DNA from: JABMRP01 sp964444795
GTDB lineage: Bacteria > Planctomycetota > Planctomycetia > Pirellulales > Thermoguttaceae
Reading direction: 5' to 3'
DNA length: 16,398 bases
Assembly: GCA_964444795.1 (NCBI GenBank)
Contig: CAYUIQ010000203.1
Span: 1-16,398, forward strand
In this document: piece after piece, positions 6,640 to 15,000 of the stretch
Position numbering within the stretch: the stretch's first letter is position 1
How the letters are laid out: the number at the start of each line of letters is the position of its first letter
Made by a program: the position numbers and the translations under genes
Notes under the pieces: generated by a model
What the model was told of the DNA's origin: nothing
The model's database searches: none
What the model saw: only the letters and a program-made list of their open reading frames with translations

Positions 6640-7728
6640 ATGTCGAGAACGAGTTTGTTTTGGCGGGGAGCGGCGGCCGTTTGTTTGCTCTGGGCCGGTC
6701 GGCCGGTCGTGGCTCAATCGATCCCCGAAATCCAGCCCAGCCGTGTGCTGAAGCTGGCCGCCCAGCGGTCGTTGGAAGAGATCCCGGTGATCAGTCGGGT
6801 GATTATCAATTCCGACGGAACGACGCTGGCCACCGCCGGCGACGACCATCTGGTGCGGTTTTGGGACGCCGAAAGCGGACGCGTGTTGGGACGCCTGGAG
6901 GCACACACCGACTGGGTCCGCGCCGCCGCGTTTGAGCCGGGCGGAGATCGGTTCATTAGCGCCGGCGACGATCGGCGGATTCGCTTCTGGGACGCTCCGT
7001 CCGGGACACGACTGCAGCCGATTGGCCACCACGTCCAGCCGGTCTGGTGCCTGGCGTTTCGCCCCGACGGCCGGGAGTTTGCCGCCGGAGGGTTTTCCGA
7101 CACCGTTCGGGTTTTCGACGCCGAGTCGGGCGAACTGCTTCGCGAGCTGGACGCTCCCGGGCGCGACGTGCGCGCGCTGACTTACTCTCCCGACGGGTTG
7201 CATCTGGCGGCGGCCGGACAAGGGGGCGCGATTCGCGTGTGGAATGCCGCCGACGGTTCGCTCATCGGCGATTTCACCGAACACGTCGGCCGAGTCAACG
7301 CACTGGCCTATTCGGCCGACGGCGCGTACTTCGCTTCGGCCGGCGCCGACGGTTCGGTCCGCTTGTGGGACGGACGTACCTATCGGGCCATCGGCGCGAT
7401 GCCCGCTCAGGAGGCCAAGATCCTCTCACTCACTTTTTGCGGCTCCGGGATGCTTGCCGCGGGAGGAACCGACAATCGGATCCACCTTTGGGATCTGGCC
7501 GCCGGGAGGCCCCTGTATCGCTTGACGGGGCACACCGGGTCGGTCTCCACGATGGCCTGGAATTCGGCCCGGGGAACATTGATTTCCAGCGGTTTTGACA
7601 CAACGGTATGTTTCTGGCGGCTCGACGGTTTGGACGTGACTGCCCGACAAGGACAAACGGCTTCGGCCGGCGCCGCCATCCCCGAAAGCCGGCTGCCGCT
7701 GGCTGCGGATACGACGGCGGTGGAATAG
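6640..7728 (+). CDS. Exported seven-bladed WD40 beta-propeller protein
   Basis: A 362-aa protein made of a signal peptide (about residues 1-25, hydrophobic AAAVCLLWAG then VVAQS) and a single WD40 propeller. Seven blades can be counted at roughly 48-88, 89-130, 131-173, 175-215, 216-258, 259-297 and 298-328. Their strand ends read FWD, FWD, VFD, VWN, LWD, LWD and CFW. That is a complete ring, so it probably acts as a protein-binding scaffold outside the cytoplasm; no catalytic domain is present. The start at 6640 is preferred over an in-frame TTG at 6625 because it begins the signal peptide and GGGGA lies 6-10 nt upstream. The giant LEPR-motif protein begins 78 bp downstream on the same strand, suggesting co-transcription. 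The binding partner is unknown. Confidence 0.85.
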   Translation: MSRTSLFWRGAAAVCLLWAGRPVVAQSIPEIQPSRVLKLAAQRSLEEIPVISRVIINSDGTTLATAGDDHLVRFWDAESGRVLGRLEAHTDWVRAAAFEPGGDRFISAGDDRRIRFWDAPSGTRLQPIGHHVQPVWCLAFRPDGREFAAGGFSDTVRVFDAESGELLRELDAPGRDVRALTYSPDGLHLAAAGQGGAIRVWNAADGSLIGDFTEHVGRVNALAYSADGAYFASAGADGSVRLWDGRTYRAIGAMPAQEAKILSLTFCGSGMLAAGGTDNRIHLWDLAAGRPLYRLTGHTGSVSTMAWNSARGTLISSGFDTTVCFWRLDGLDVTARQGQTASAGAAIPESRLPLAADTTAVE

Positions 7729-7751
7729 TACCAAGGACATGGACGTCTTGC

Positions 7752-7783
7752 TCGCCGGGGTGCAAAGTTTTGCTCCCGGGCGA
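7752..7783 (+). promoter_or_regulatory. Intercistronic stem-loop between the WD40 and LEPR-protein genes
   Basis: A 32-nt near-palindrome: left half TCGCCGGGGTGCAAA pairs with TTTGCTCCCGGGCGA around GT. Of 15 possible pairs 13 are matched, with the tightest turn probably a four-nucleotide loop. It starts 23 nt after the WD40 stop and ends 10 nt before the Shine-Dalgarno of the next gene. No T-run follows, so it is more likely an RNA-processing, stability or translation-control element than a terminator. Confidence 0.55.
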
Positions 7784-7793
7784 AAGAACAGAC

Positions 7794-7800
7794 AGGGAGG
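7794..7800 (+). promoter_or_regulatory. Shine-Dalgarno AGGGAGG that fixes the GTG start at 7807
   Basis: AGGGAGG ends directly before an in-frame TTG (7801), which is therefore too close to be the start. The GTG at 7807 lies 6 nt downstream at normal spacing, so it is the better initiation codon. Confidence 0.7.
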
Positions 7801-7806
7801 TTGCTC

Positions 7807-10800
7807 GTGGGCTTGCTGCGCGGAACACGAAAGGCCGGAGGCCGAAGTCGGCGCCAGGCATCCAGCGGAACGAGTACCGGGAGCGTCGGTCCCTGGCGGG
7901 CGTGTCGCCTGGAACGGATGGAGCCTCGCCAACTGCTGGCGGCGACCTTTCCCGACATCCAGGTCGGCGCCGTCTACTATGAAGACGCCAGTGGCGAGGA
8001 TGAATGGCCCGACCAGATCGAGGTCACCTTCGAGGGTGGCGCCCCGGATACCCAACTCACCCGGCTGGTGATCAATACCGACAAGGAGGGCAACGGGCTG
8101 GCCACCGGCGATGTCTTCTTCGACACGCAAACCGGAGGCCCGGGCGACTTCAAAGGCGCGCCGTTTACGATCGTCGACCAAACGGGCATCGACTCGGTGA
8201 CCATGACCGGCGGTCTTCCGGCAGACGACGGCAGCATGTTGCTGGTGCTCAATTTCGTCGGGTTTGAAGCCGGCGAGAAACTCGTTTTCACCATCGACGT
8301 CGATGAGCAGGGCTCAAGCAATGCCAGCGCGATGGCCGAGGGCAACGAATTCGAGGATTCGTGGCTATCGGTCGAGTTCACGGCCCCACACTACCAGGAC
8401 GAAGCGGGAAGCGTGCAGTTTCTCGACAAGTACGAGGATCCGGCCAACTCGGGGCTCGATCTACCGCCGGACGATTACACCCCACCCGACGTCATTGCCC
8501 GGCCCGTGCGAACCGCCGGAGCCATTTTCCCGATCGAGCAAACACCCCTGCCGGCTTCCCTGGCGGGTACGGTGTTCGAAGACCTCAATCTGAACAACTT
8601 CCAGGATCCCAACGATCCGGGCATGGCCGACCAGACGCTGGAACTGTTCAATCTCGTGAACGGGACGTTTGAGACCGCCGCCGTGACGACTACCGACGTC
8701 GTGGGCAACTATCGCTTCGACGGCCTCGCGCCGGGTATCTATCAGATCGTCGAAACGCAGCCCACCGGATACTTGAGCGTGGGAGCCAGTCCCGGCACGG
8801 TCAACGGCCAGACTCGCGGTTTCCTGGTCGGTCCCGACGCCATCTTGCAGATCGAACTATTTGGCGGCGACGACAGCATCGACAACGACTTCGCCGAAAC
8901 ACTCCCGGCAAGCCTGGGCGGAAACGTCTATCACGACGCCAATAACGACGGCGTATTCGACGCCAACGAGACGGGCATCGGCGGCGTGGAGATCCACCTG
9001 CCAATCCGCTCCAACGGCTACGGCCCCATGCCTCCCGGTCCCAGGAAGGTATTCACCGAGGCCGACGGCTCGTGGCTGGTCGAAAATCTCTACCCGGGCG
9101 ATTACTACGCCGAGGAGGTCCAGCCCATACATCCCATACCGTACCTCGACGGGATCGACACGCCGGGTACCGCCAACGGTACGGCCGACAATCCGCCGCC
9201 GGGCGACCGGATCGACGGGTTCTCGCTGGCCGGTGGGCAAAACGCCCGGGAGTATAACTTCGGCGAACTGCTACCCAGCAGTATTAGCGGCCGGGTGATC
9301 GTCGATCGCGACGGCAATTGCCAATACACCACGGGCGACCTGCTCTTGCCGGGGGTGACGATCAACCTTTGGACAGATGCGGTAACCCTCAAGGCCACCA
9401 CGACGACCGACTTCAAGGGCGAGTATTCGTTCATCGATCTGGAGCCCGACACCTATCGGGTCGAGGAGATCCATCCCACGCAGTACATCGACGGCGACGA
9501 CCACGTCGGTACGGCCGGCGGTGTGCTGGTGGGGACCGACGAAATCGCCGGCATTGTTCTCGGTTCGGGCGTGGCGGCCACCGGCTACGATTTCTGCGAG
9601 TTGGAGACCGCCTCGATCTCCGGTTACGTCTATTCCGACGAGAATCTTAACGGCACCTTCGGCAAGGACGACGCGCCAATCCCCGGCGTCATGCTGACGC
9701 TGCTCGACCAGTTCGGAAATCCCACGACCCAAACCACCTATACCAACGCCTCGGGTTACTACGAGTTTAAGGGCCTGGATCCCGGCGTGTATGGCGTGGG
9801 AGAAACGCACCCGGGGGCGTACCTCGACAGCCTCGACACGCCGGGTACGGCCTTCGGCAAGGCCGGCAGTACGGTTGAATTTCCGGACGATGCGATTACC
9901 GGCGCGCAACTGGGCCCCGGTGTCTCGGGGGAATTCTACAACTTCGGCGAGATTCGCCCAGCCAGCATCAGCGGCCACGTTTACATCGACACCAACGACA
10001 ACGGCATGGTCGATCCCGGCGAACCGACCCTGGCCGGCGAAACCGTTTACCTACTGGATGCCGGCGGCACTCGGACGCAATCTACCGTGACCAACGCCGC
10101 GGGTGAATACCTCTTTGATCGGCTCATGCCGGGCGAGTATGGTGTCGAAGAAAAGCAGCCCGACGCATACTACGACGGCCCCGACTACCTGGGCTCCGAA
10201 GGCGGGTTGCCGGCCAACGACATCTTCGAGAAGATACCGCTGGGACCGGGAGTCGACGGGATCAACTACGATTTCACCGAACTGATTCCCGCCAGTATCT
10301 CCGGCTACGTTTTCCAGGACGGGCCGACCATCATCTTGGAGGAGGGCGAGGCGGCGCCCGAGCCGGCCGATGTCCGCGACGGCAAGTTCACCGCCGATGA
10401 CACACCCATTCCCGGCGTGACCCTGCAACTGTGCGACGAGACGGGCAGGCCGGTGACGGACGCCGCGGGTCGGGAAATCACCACCGTGACCAACGCCGCC
10501 GGGTACTACGAATTTACCAACATCAAGCCGGGTATTTACACGATCGTCCAACTCCATCCGGACCTGTACGTCGACGGTATCGACACACCCGGCACCAAGG
10601 GCGGAACCGCCGTCAATAAGCACGAGACGGTCGATCCGCTGATCTTGAACAAGCTGGCGATCGATCCGAAGGACGATGCGATTCTTCGCGTGGCGCTCGG
10701 GTCGGGCGACGCGGGCCAATCGTACAACTTCAGCGAAGTGCGGATGACCGAGCTTCCTCCGCCTCCGCCACCCCCGCCGCCGCCGCCACCGCCGCCACCT

Positions 10801-11877
10801 CCGCCGCCACCCCCGACACCCTTCATTCCGGATCCGCCCCAGGTGCGGTACATGCCGGCGCCGCCGCAGGTCATGGCGCCGTTTCTCGGCGGTACGGTCG
10901 GAGGCGGTGGCGATCCGGGCTATACGTGGCATCTGAGTATCATCAACGGAGGAGATCCGCGCCAACACGAGGGCGGCACCGAGGGGCTGGTCGGCCAGGA
11001 CAATCCTCTCTTTGATCCGATCGCCTGGTCCGGCGATACGCTCGATCAGACTCGCTGGCTGTTGTACGACGTGTCGCAAGGCCGTCCTGTCGAGGCCGTG
11101 TTCGGGCTGGCCGGCAGCGTGCCCGTGGTCGGCGACTTCAATGGCGACGGGGTTTCCGAAATCGGCGTGTTTATCGACGGGCAGTGGTTTGTCGATATCA
11201 ACGGCAACCGGCGGTGGGATCCCGAGGACCTTTGGGCCTTATTGGGGAGCTTCGGCGACCAGCCCGTCACCGGCGATTGGGACGGTGACGGGAAGACGGA
11301 TATCGGCATCTTCGGCCCGGCTTGGGCCGGCGACATGCAGGCGGTGTCCGTCGAGCCGGGATTACCCGACGCCCAGAACGAGCCGGCCCCGCGTTTTAAG
11401 AACATCCCTCCCGACGCGTTGGAATCGGCCTTGGGGTGGCGTACCATGAAGCGGGCCGCCGAGGGTGAGCTGCGCGCCGACCTGATCGACCATGTCTTCC
11501 ACTTCGGCATCTCCAGCGACGTGCCGGTGAGCGGCGATTTCAACGGCGACGGCATCGCCACGGTCGGCATCTTCCGCGACGGGACCTGGAAACTGGACGT
11601 CGACGGCGACGGCCGCTGGAGCGCCGACGATGCGGTGGTTCGCTACGGCGCCGAAGGTGATCGGCCCGTGGTCGGCGACTTCGACGGCGACGGCATCGAC
11701 GACCCGGCCGTCTATCGCGACGGTGCGCTGTACGTCGACGGCGACGGCAACCAAATCGTCGACGCCCACGACAAGCTCTTCGAGCTGGGCCAACCGGGCG
11801 ATCTGCCGGTAGCCGGCGATTTCAACGGCGACGGCATCGACGAGATCGCTGTGTTGCGGGAAGCGCCCGTCGAATAG
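7807..11877 (+). CDS. Giant exported LEPR-motif protein with six SdrD_B-like repeats, polyproline linker and Ca-binding C-terminal repeats
   Basis: A 1356-aa acidic protein, probably on the cell surface or secreted. An Arg-rich N-terminus carries RLERMEPRQLLAA (34-46), a variant of the planctomycete LEPR-xLL motif. A beta-rich domain follows (about 47-248). Six Cna_B/SdrD_B-like Ig modules begin near residues 249, 367, 490, 601, 718 and 828. Each opens with a P-A-S-I-S-G-x-V-like strand, has a D-x-N-x-D-G-like turn in most copies, then a G-x-Y-x-F...P-G-x-Y core, and the later ones end in Y-N-F-x-E. A run of 20 prolines (984-1003) leads to a C-terminal region (about 1109-1356) with repeated GDFNGDG and GDFDGDG calcium-type loops, like FG-GAP/VCBS-type propeller repeats. 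No LPxTG, PEP-CTERM or C-terminal membrane anchor is visible. It probably has an adhesive or structural role. The upstream WD40 gene is a likely operon partner. Confidence 0.85.
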   Translation: MGLLRGTRKAGGRSRRQASSGTSTGSVGPWRACRLERMEPRQLLAATFPDIQVGAVYYEDASGEDEWPDQIEVTFEGGAPDTQLTRLVINTDKEGNGLATGDVFFDTQTGGPGDFKGAPFTIVDQTGIDSVTMTGGLPADDGSMLLVLNFVGFEAGEKLVFTIDVDEQGSSNASAMAEGNEFEDSWLSVEFTAPHYQDEAGSVQFLDKYEDPANSGLDLPPDDYTPPDVIARPVRTAGAIFPIEQTPLPASLAGTVFEDLNLNNFQDPNDPGMADQTLELFNLVNGTFETAAVTTTDVVGNYRFDGLAPGIYQIVETQPTGYLSVGASPGTVNGQTRGFLVGPDAILQIELFGGDDSIDNDFAETLPASLGGNVYHDANNDGVFDANETGIGGVEIHLPIRSNGYGPMPPGPRKVFTEADGSWLVENLYPGDYYAEEVQPIHPIPYLDGIDTPGTANGTADNPPPGDRIDGFSLAGGQNAREYNFGELLPSSISGRVIVDRDGNCQYTTGDLLLPGVTINLWTDAVTLKATTTTDFKGEYSFIDLEPDTYRVEEIHPTQYIDGDDHVGTAGGVLVGTDEIAGIVLGSGVAATGYDFCELETASISGYVYSDENLNGTFGKDDAPIPGVMLTLLDQFGNPTTQTTYTNASGYYEFKGLDPGVYGVGETHPGAYLDSLDTPGTAFGKAGSTVEFPDDAITGAQLGPGVSGEFYNFGEIRPASISGHVYIDTNDNGMVDPGEPTLAGETVYLLDAGGTRTQSTVTNAAGEYLFDRLMPGEYGVEEKQPDAYYDGPDYLGSEGGLPANDIFEKIPLGPGVDGINYDFTELIPASISGYVFQDGPTIILEEGEAAPEPADVRDGKFTADDTPIPGVTLQLCDETGRPVTDAAGREITTVTNAAGYYEFTNIKPGIYTIVQLHPDLYVDGIDTPGTKGGTAVNKHETVDPLILNKLAIDPKDDAILRVALGSGDAGQSYNFSEVRMTELPPPPPPPPPPPPPPPPPPPPTPFIPDPPQVRYMPAPPQVMAPFLGGTVGGGGDPGYTWHLSIINGGDPRQHEGGTEGLVGQDNPLFDPIAWSGDTLDQTRWLLYDVSQGRPVEAVFGLAGSVPVVGDFNGDGVSEIGVFIDGQWFVDINGNRRWDPEDLWALLGSFGDQPVTGDWDGDGKTDIGIFGPAWAGDMQAVSVEPGLPDAQNEPAPRFKNIPPDALESALGWRTMKRAAEGELRADLIDHVFHFGISSDVPVSGDFNGDGIATVGIFRDGTWKLDVDGDGRWSADDAVVRYGAEGDRPVVGDFDGDGIDDPAVYRDGALYVDGDGNQIVDAHDKLFELGQPGDLPVAGDFNGDGIDEIAVLREAPVE
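8551..10746 (+). repeat. Six tandem SdrD_B-like coding repeats
   Basis: Six degenerate protein-coding repeats of about 330-470 nt, beginning near 8551, 8905, 9274, 9607, 9958 and 10288. They share encoded motifs such as SISGYV, TNAxGYYEF, PGxY and DGIDTPGT. They diverge at DNA level, so they are old duplications rather than a recent expansion. Unit six is longest because of an acidic insertion after its first strand. Confidence 0.8.
10756..10815 (+). repeat. Polyproline-encoding tract (20 consecutive Pro codons)
   Basis: Twenty successive CCN codons mix CCG, CCA, CCT and CCC, so this is not a pure trinucleotide repeat and should be fairly stable against slippage. It encodes a stiff linker between the Ig-like modules and the C-terminal calcium-loop region. 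Translating it would normally require elongation factor P. Confidence 0.9.
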
Positions 11878-11893
11878 GGAAGAAAGTAGAGTG

Positions 11894-11994
11894 GTAGCAT
11901 GGGCCCCTGGCCCGTGCGATGGCGAGTGATGCGTTTGGCACGGGCCGGAGGTGTTTCCCCGGTGCCAGGCACACGGGCCGGGGGCCCATGCTAC
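11894..11994. repeat. 101-bp palindromic element (copy A)
   Basis: The 23-nt arms at 11894-11916 (beginning GTAGCATGGGCCCCTGGCCC) and 11972-11994 are reverse complements at 22 of 23 positions. A smaller inner stem, TGGCAC (11937-11942) with GTGCCA (11962-11967), gives it a branched fold. It starts 16 nt after the giant protein's stop and could end that transcript. The same left arm reappears at 16353. It fills about half of the 194-bp gap 11878-12071. Confidence 0.85.
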
Positions 11995-11999
11995 TTTGC

Positions 12000-12028
12000 T
12001 TGCCACGACACCTCGGACACCGTACGAT
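12000..12028 (+). promoter_or_regulatory. Candidate promoter for the GH-like protein gene
   Basis: TTGCCA (12000-12005; five of six positions of TTGACA), a 17-nt spacer and TACGAT (12023-12028; four of six positions of TATAAT). It begins just after the palindromic element and about 45 nt before the ATG at 12072. AAGG at 12058-12061 is a modest ribosome binding site. Confidence 0.45.
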
Positions 12029-12071
12029 GGGCGCGATGAGTCCGCTTCCCCAACGCTAAGGTACCCGAGCC

Positions 12072-15000
12072 ATGTTCGCGCCGCGCCGGATCGTCATCCC
12101 GTTTCTGCTGGTTCTCTTTCTTGCCGTGCCCGTGTTGGGCTACAATCGGCCGGTGGACAAGGTCGGGCCGCTTTCGGTGCGGATCGAGGGGCCGGAGGAA
12201 GTGGCCGAAATTGGTGTGCCGCAAGCGGTGCGCGTGGTGATCGAGAACTCCGGCGACGAGAAACTCCAGGGCACGCTTCGCCTTGGCGTGATCGACCGGT
12301 GGCGGGCCGAGCCGAGTGAAGCCGTGTCGTTTGCCGTGCCGGGCGGCGGCAAGGCAACGTACGAGTTCACCGTCACCGCCGGCGAAGGGACGTACCGGGC
12401 CCATTACCCGATCCACGCTTTTGCGAAGTTCGCGTGGCAGGGGCAAGAGCACACGGTCCATCCCGTCCTCGTCCTGCAAACCACGTTTCCCCAGCAGCCC
12501 GGGGCTCCGCGAACCATCCCGTGGAAACCGTTCCGATTGCCGAAGTCCGGCCAGTTGGCCTTGGGGCGGTTACCGGTGCATCGGGCGGTTGTGCGGGAGT
12601 TTGGCGAGGAACCGAAGACCATGCCGGTCGGCTGGCAAGGCTCCGAGGCAAACAACGGCGGCAGCTTCGGCATCCGCACCGAAACTCTCGACGGTGTCCC
12701 GCGAAAGACGGTGGCGATTCATCCGCCATGGCGCGACGGCCGGATCGGGACGCTCTTCGTGGAATTCCCGCTGGTGCTGCCGGAGACCAAACCGTTGCGG
12801 TTGTTGTTCGCCCATGGAATGACGCCCGACGGACAGAGCGACGGCGTGACGTTTCGCGTGCGTGTGGCGCCGCTGGATGCGACGGACGGGCAGTTGGGGG
12901 AAATCATTTATGAGCGTCACACGGCCACGAAAACCTGGGACCCGCGAGCAACCGACCTGAGCCGGTTTGCCGGTCAAAGCGTCCGCCTGCAATTGGAATC
13001 GCACCCGGGCCCCGCCAACAACACCGGCTGGGACCAATCTTACTGGGCCGAGCCGGTACTGGTCGTCGGTCCCGCCCGGGTTCCGCTGGCGTTCCCTCCC
13101 AACGACGACCGGGGCTCGCAACTGCTGGGAACGGCTGTCTGCCAGTCGAAGCAGACCGAAGTGCGTCTCTGGCCGGGTCGCCGCGGGCTGCTCGATGCGG
13201 TTGTCGGTTTCCGCGACGGCAAAGAGCGGCTCTACTTCCACGGCTTCGAGGTACGCGTGTTGGGTGGCCGGATCGACGACCTGCGTTCGCCGATCTTGTT
13301 GCAGAAGGTGGAGGACGAACCGTGCGACTCCGGGCGCCAGGTACGTCATCATTTCCAGTGTACCGACGGCGCGTTCGATCTGGTCGGCCGATTGTGGGTC
13401 GAGCAGGGTGTGTTGCGGGCGAAGTTTCAGCTCGAAAACACTCCGCCGGACCGACCGTGGCGCGTTGTGCGACTGGAGGAATTAGCCACCGGGCCGTGGA
13501 GCCACGAGTTGGCACAAGTCTACGCCGGCCACGGCAACGTGGTCCGCAAACCGGAAGCGTATCGGCTGAATTTCGACGGGCATCGCATGGCCACGTCGAT
13601 GGTGGGCTTCGATTTCGCCGGAGGACCGTCGCTACTGCAAGGCGTCGACGCGCCACCGACGGCGCTACACATCACCCCGGCCGATCGACATTTCTCGCTA
13701 CACACCTCGGGCACCGCCACGCTCTCGTTCATTCCGGCCGAGAACGTCTGGGAGGCGGTGCGCACGTGGCACGACACCAACGGGCTGGAAGCGGCCGGCG
13801 GTGTTGCCGGCGCGGCCGGGCGGTTTGTCTTCGATCTCTGGGGCGGAAATTATCAGGAAAGCGCCGACGCGCTGCGACGGTCGTTTCGCTACGGGCTGAC
13901 CGACTCGATGGTCATCTGGCATAACTGGCAGCGATGGGGTTACGACTACCGGCTGCCCGAGATCTATCCGCCCAACCCGGGCTTCGGCACGCCGAAGGAA
14001 ATGAAGGACCTGATCGCCGCCTGCAAGGAAGCCGAGGTGCCGATCGCCCTGCACGACAACTACATCGACTTCTACCCCGACGCCAAGGGTTTTTCCTATG
14101 AAGAAATCGTCGCATTCAACGCCGGCGGCGAACCGGTCAAGGCGTGGCTCAACGAAGGGCGCGACGCCCGGTCGTATCGCTATCGGGCCGATCGGATCGA
14201 GCCGTTTCTCCGGCCCAACCTGCAAACGATCCAGAAGAACCTCGCTCCCACGGCCTACTTCATCGACGTCTGGTCGAGCATCCGCCCTTACGACTACTGG
14301 ACCGCCGACGGACGGTTCCACGAAGCGGCCGCCACTCGCGACATCTGGGGCGACCACTTTGTGTGGATTCGCCAATTGCAGGGCAACGACGCACCGCAGA
14401 TCTCCGAAAGCGGCCACGATCAGTTGATCGGCCGGCTCGACGGCGCGCAAACGAACCATCTTCGGGTCGGCCCGCCGGTGGGCACGGGACGCCAGAGTTG
14501 GAGCGTGTGGGATTGGAAATGCGCCGACGCCGAGCGGATCCCCTGGTTCGACGCGGCCCATCACGACCGGTTCATTTTGCACGGGGCCGGCTACTCGTCG
14601 CGCTATCAGGCCGGGCTCCCTGGACATCTACACGGCATTTACAGCGACGATTACCTCTCGACCGAAGTGCTCACCGGCCACCCGGCCATGGTCCCCCGGC
14701 CGTTCAACCGCGACGTGGTGCGCAAGTATTGGCTCACCGCCGAGTTGATGCGGGCGCTGGCCTTGCGGCGAATCGAATCGGTCGAGTTCGTCGACGGCGA
14801 TCTGCACCGGCAACACGTTCGCTGGAGCGGCGGCGGACAGGTTTGGGTCAACCGGGGCACCAGCGACTGGGACGTGATCGACGCCGACGGCCAGAGCCGC
14901 ACGCTGCCGCAATACGGGTTCGTCGCCCAGGTGCCGACCGAAACGGGCCGAGTCGAGAGTTCGCTGACTCGCCGCGACGGTATCCTGGTTGAAGCGGCCG

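Noticed and set aside
8551..10746. Recent tandem duplication or CRISPR-like array in the repeat protein
   Set aside because: The units are protein-level repeats of about 330-470 nt with strong DNA divergence, and there are no short identical direct repeats with uniform spacers.
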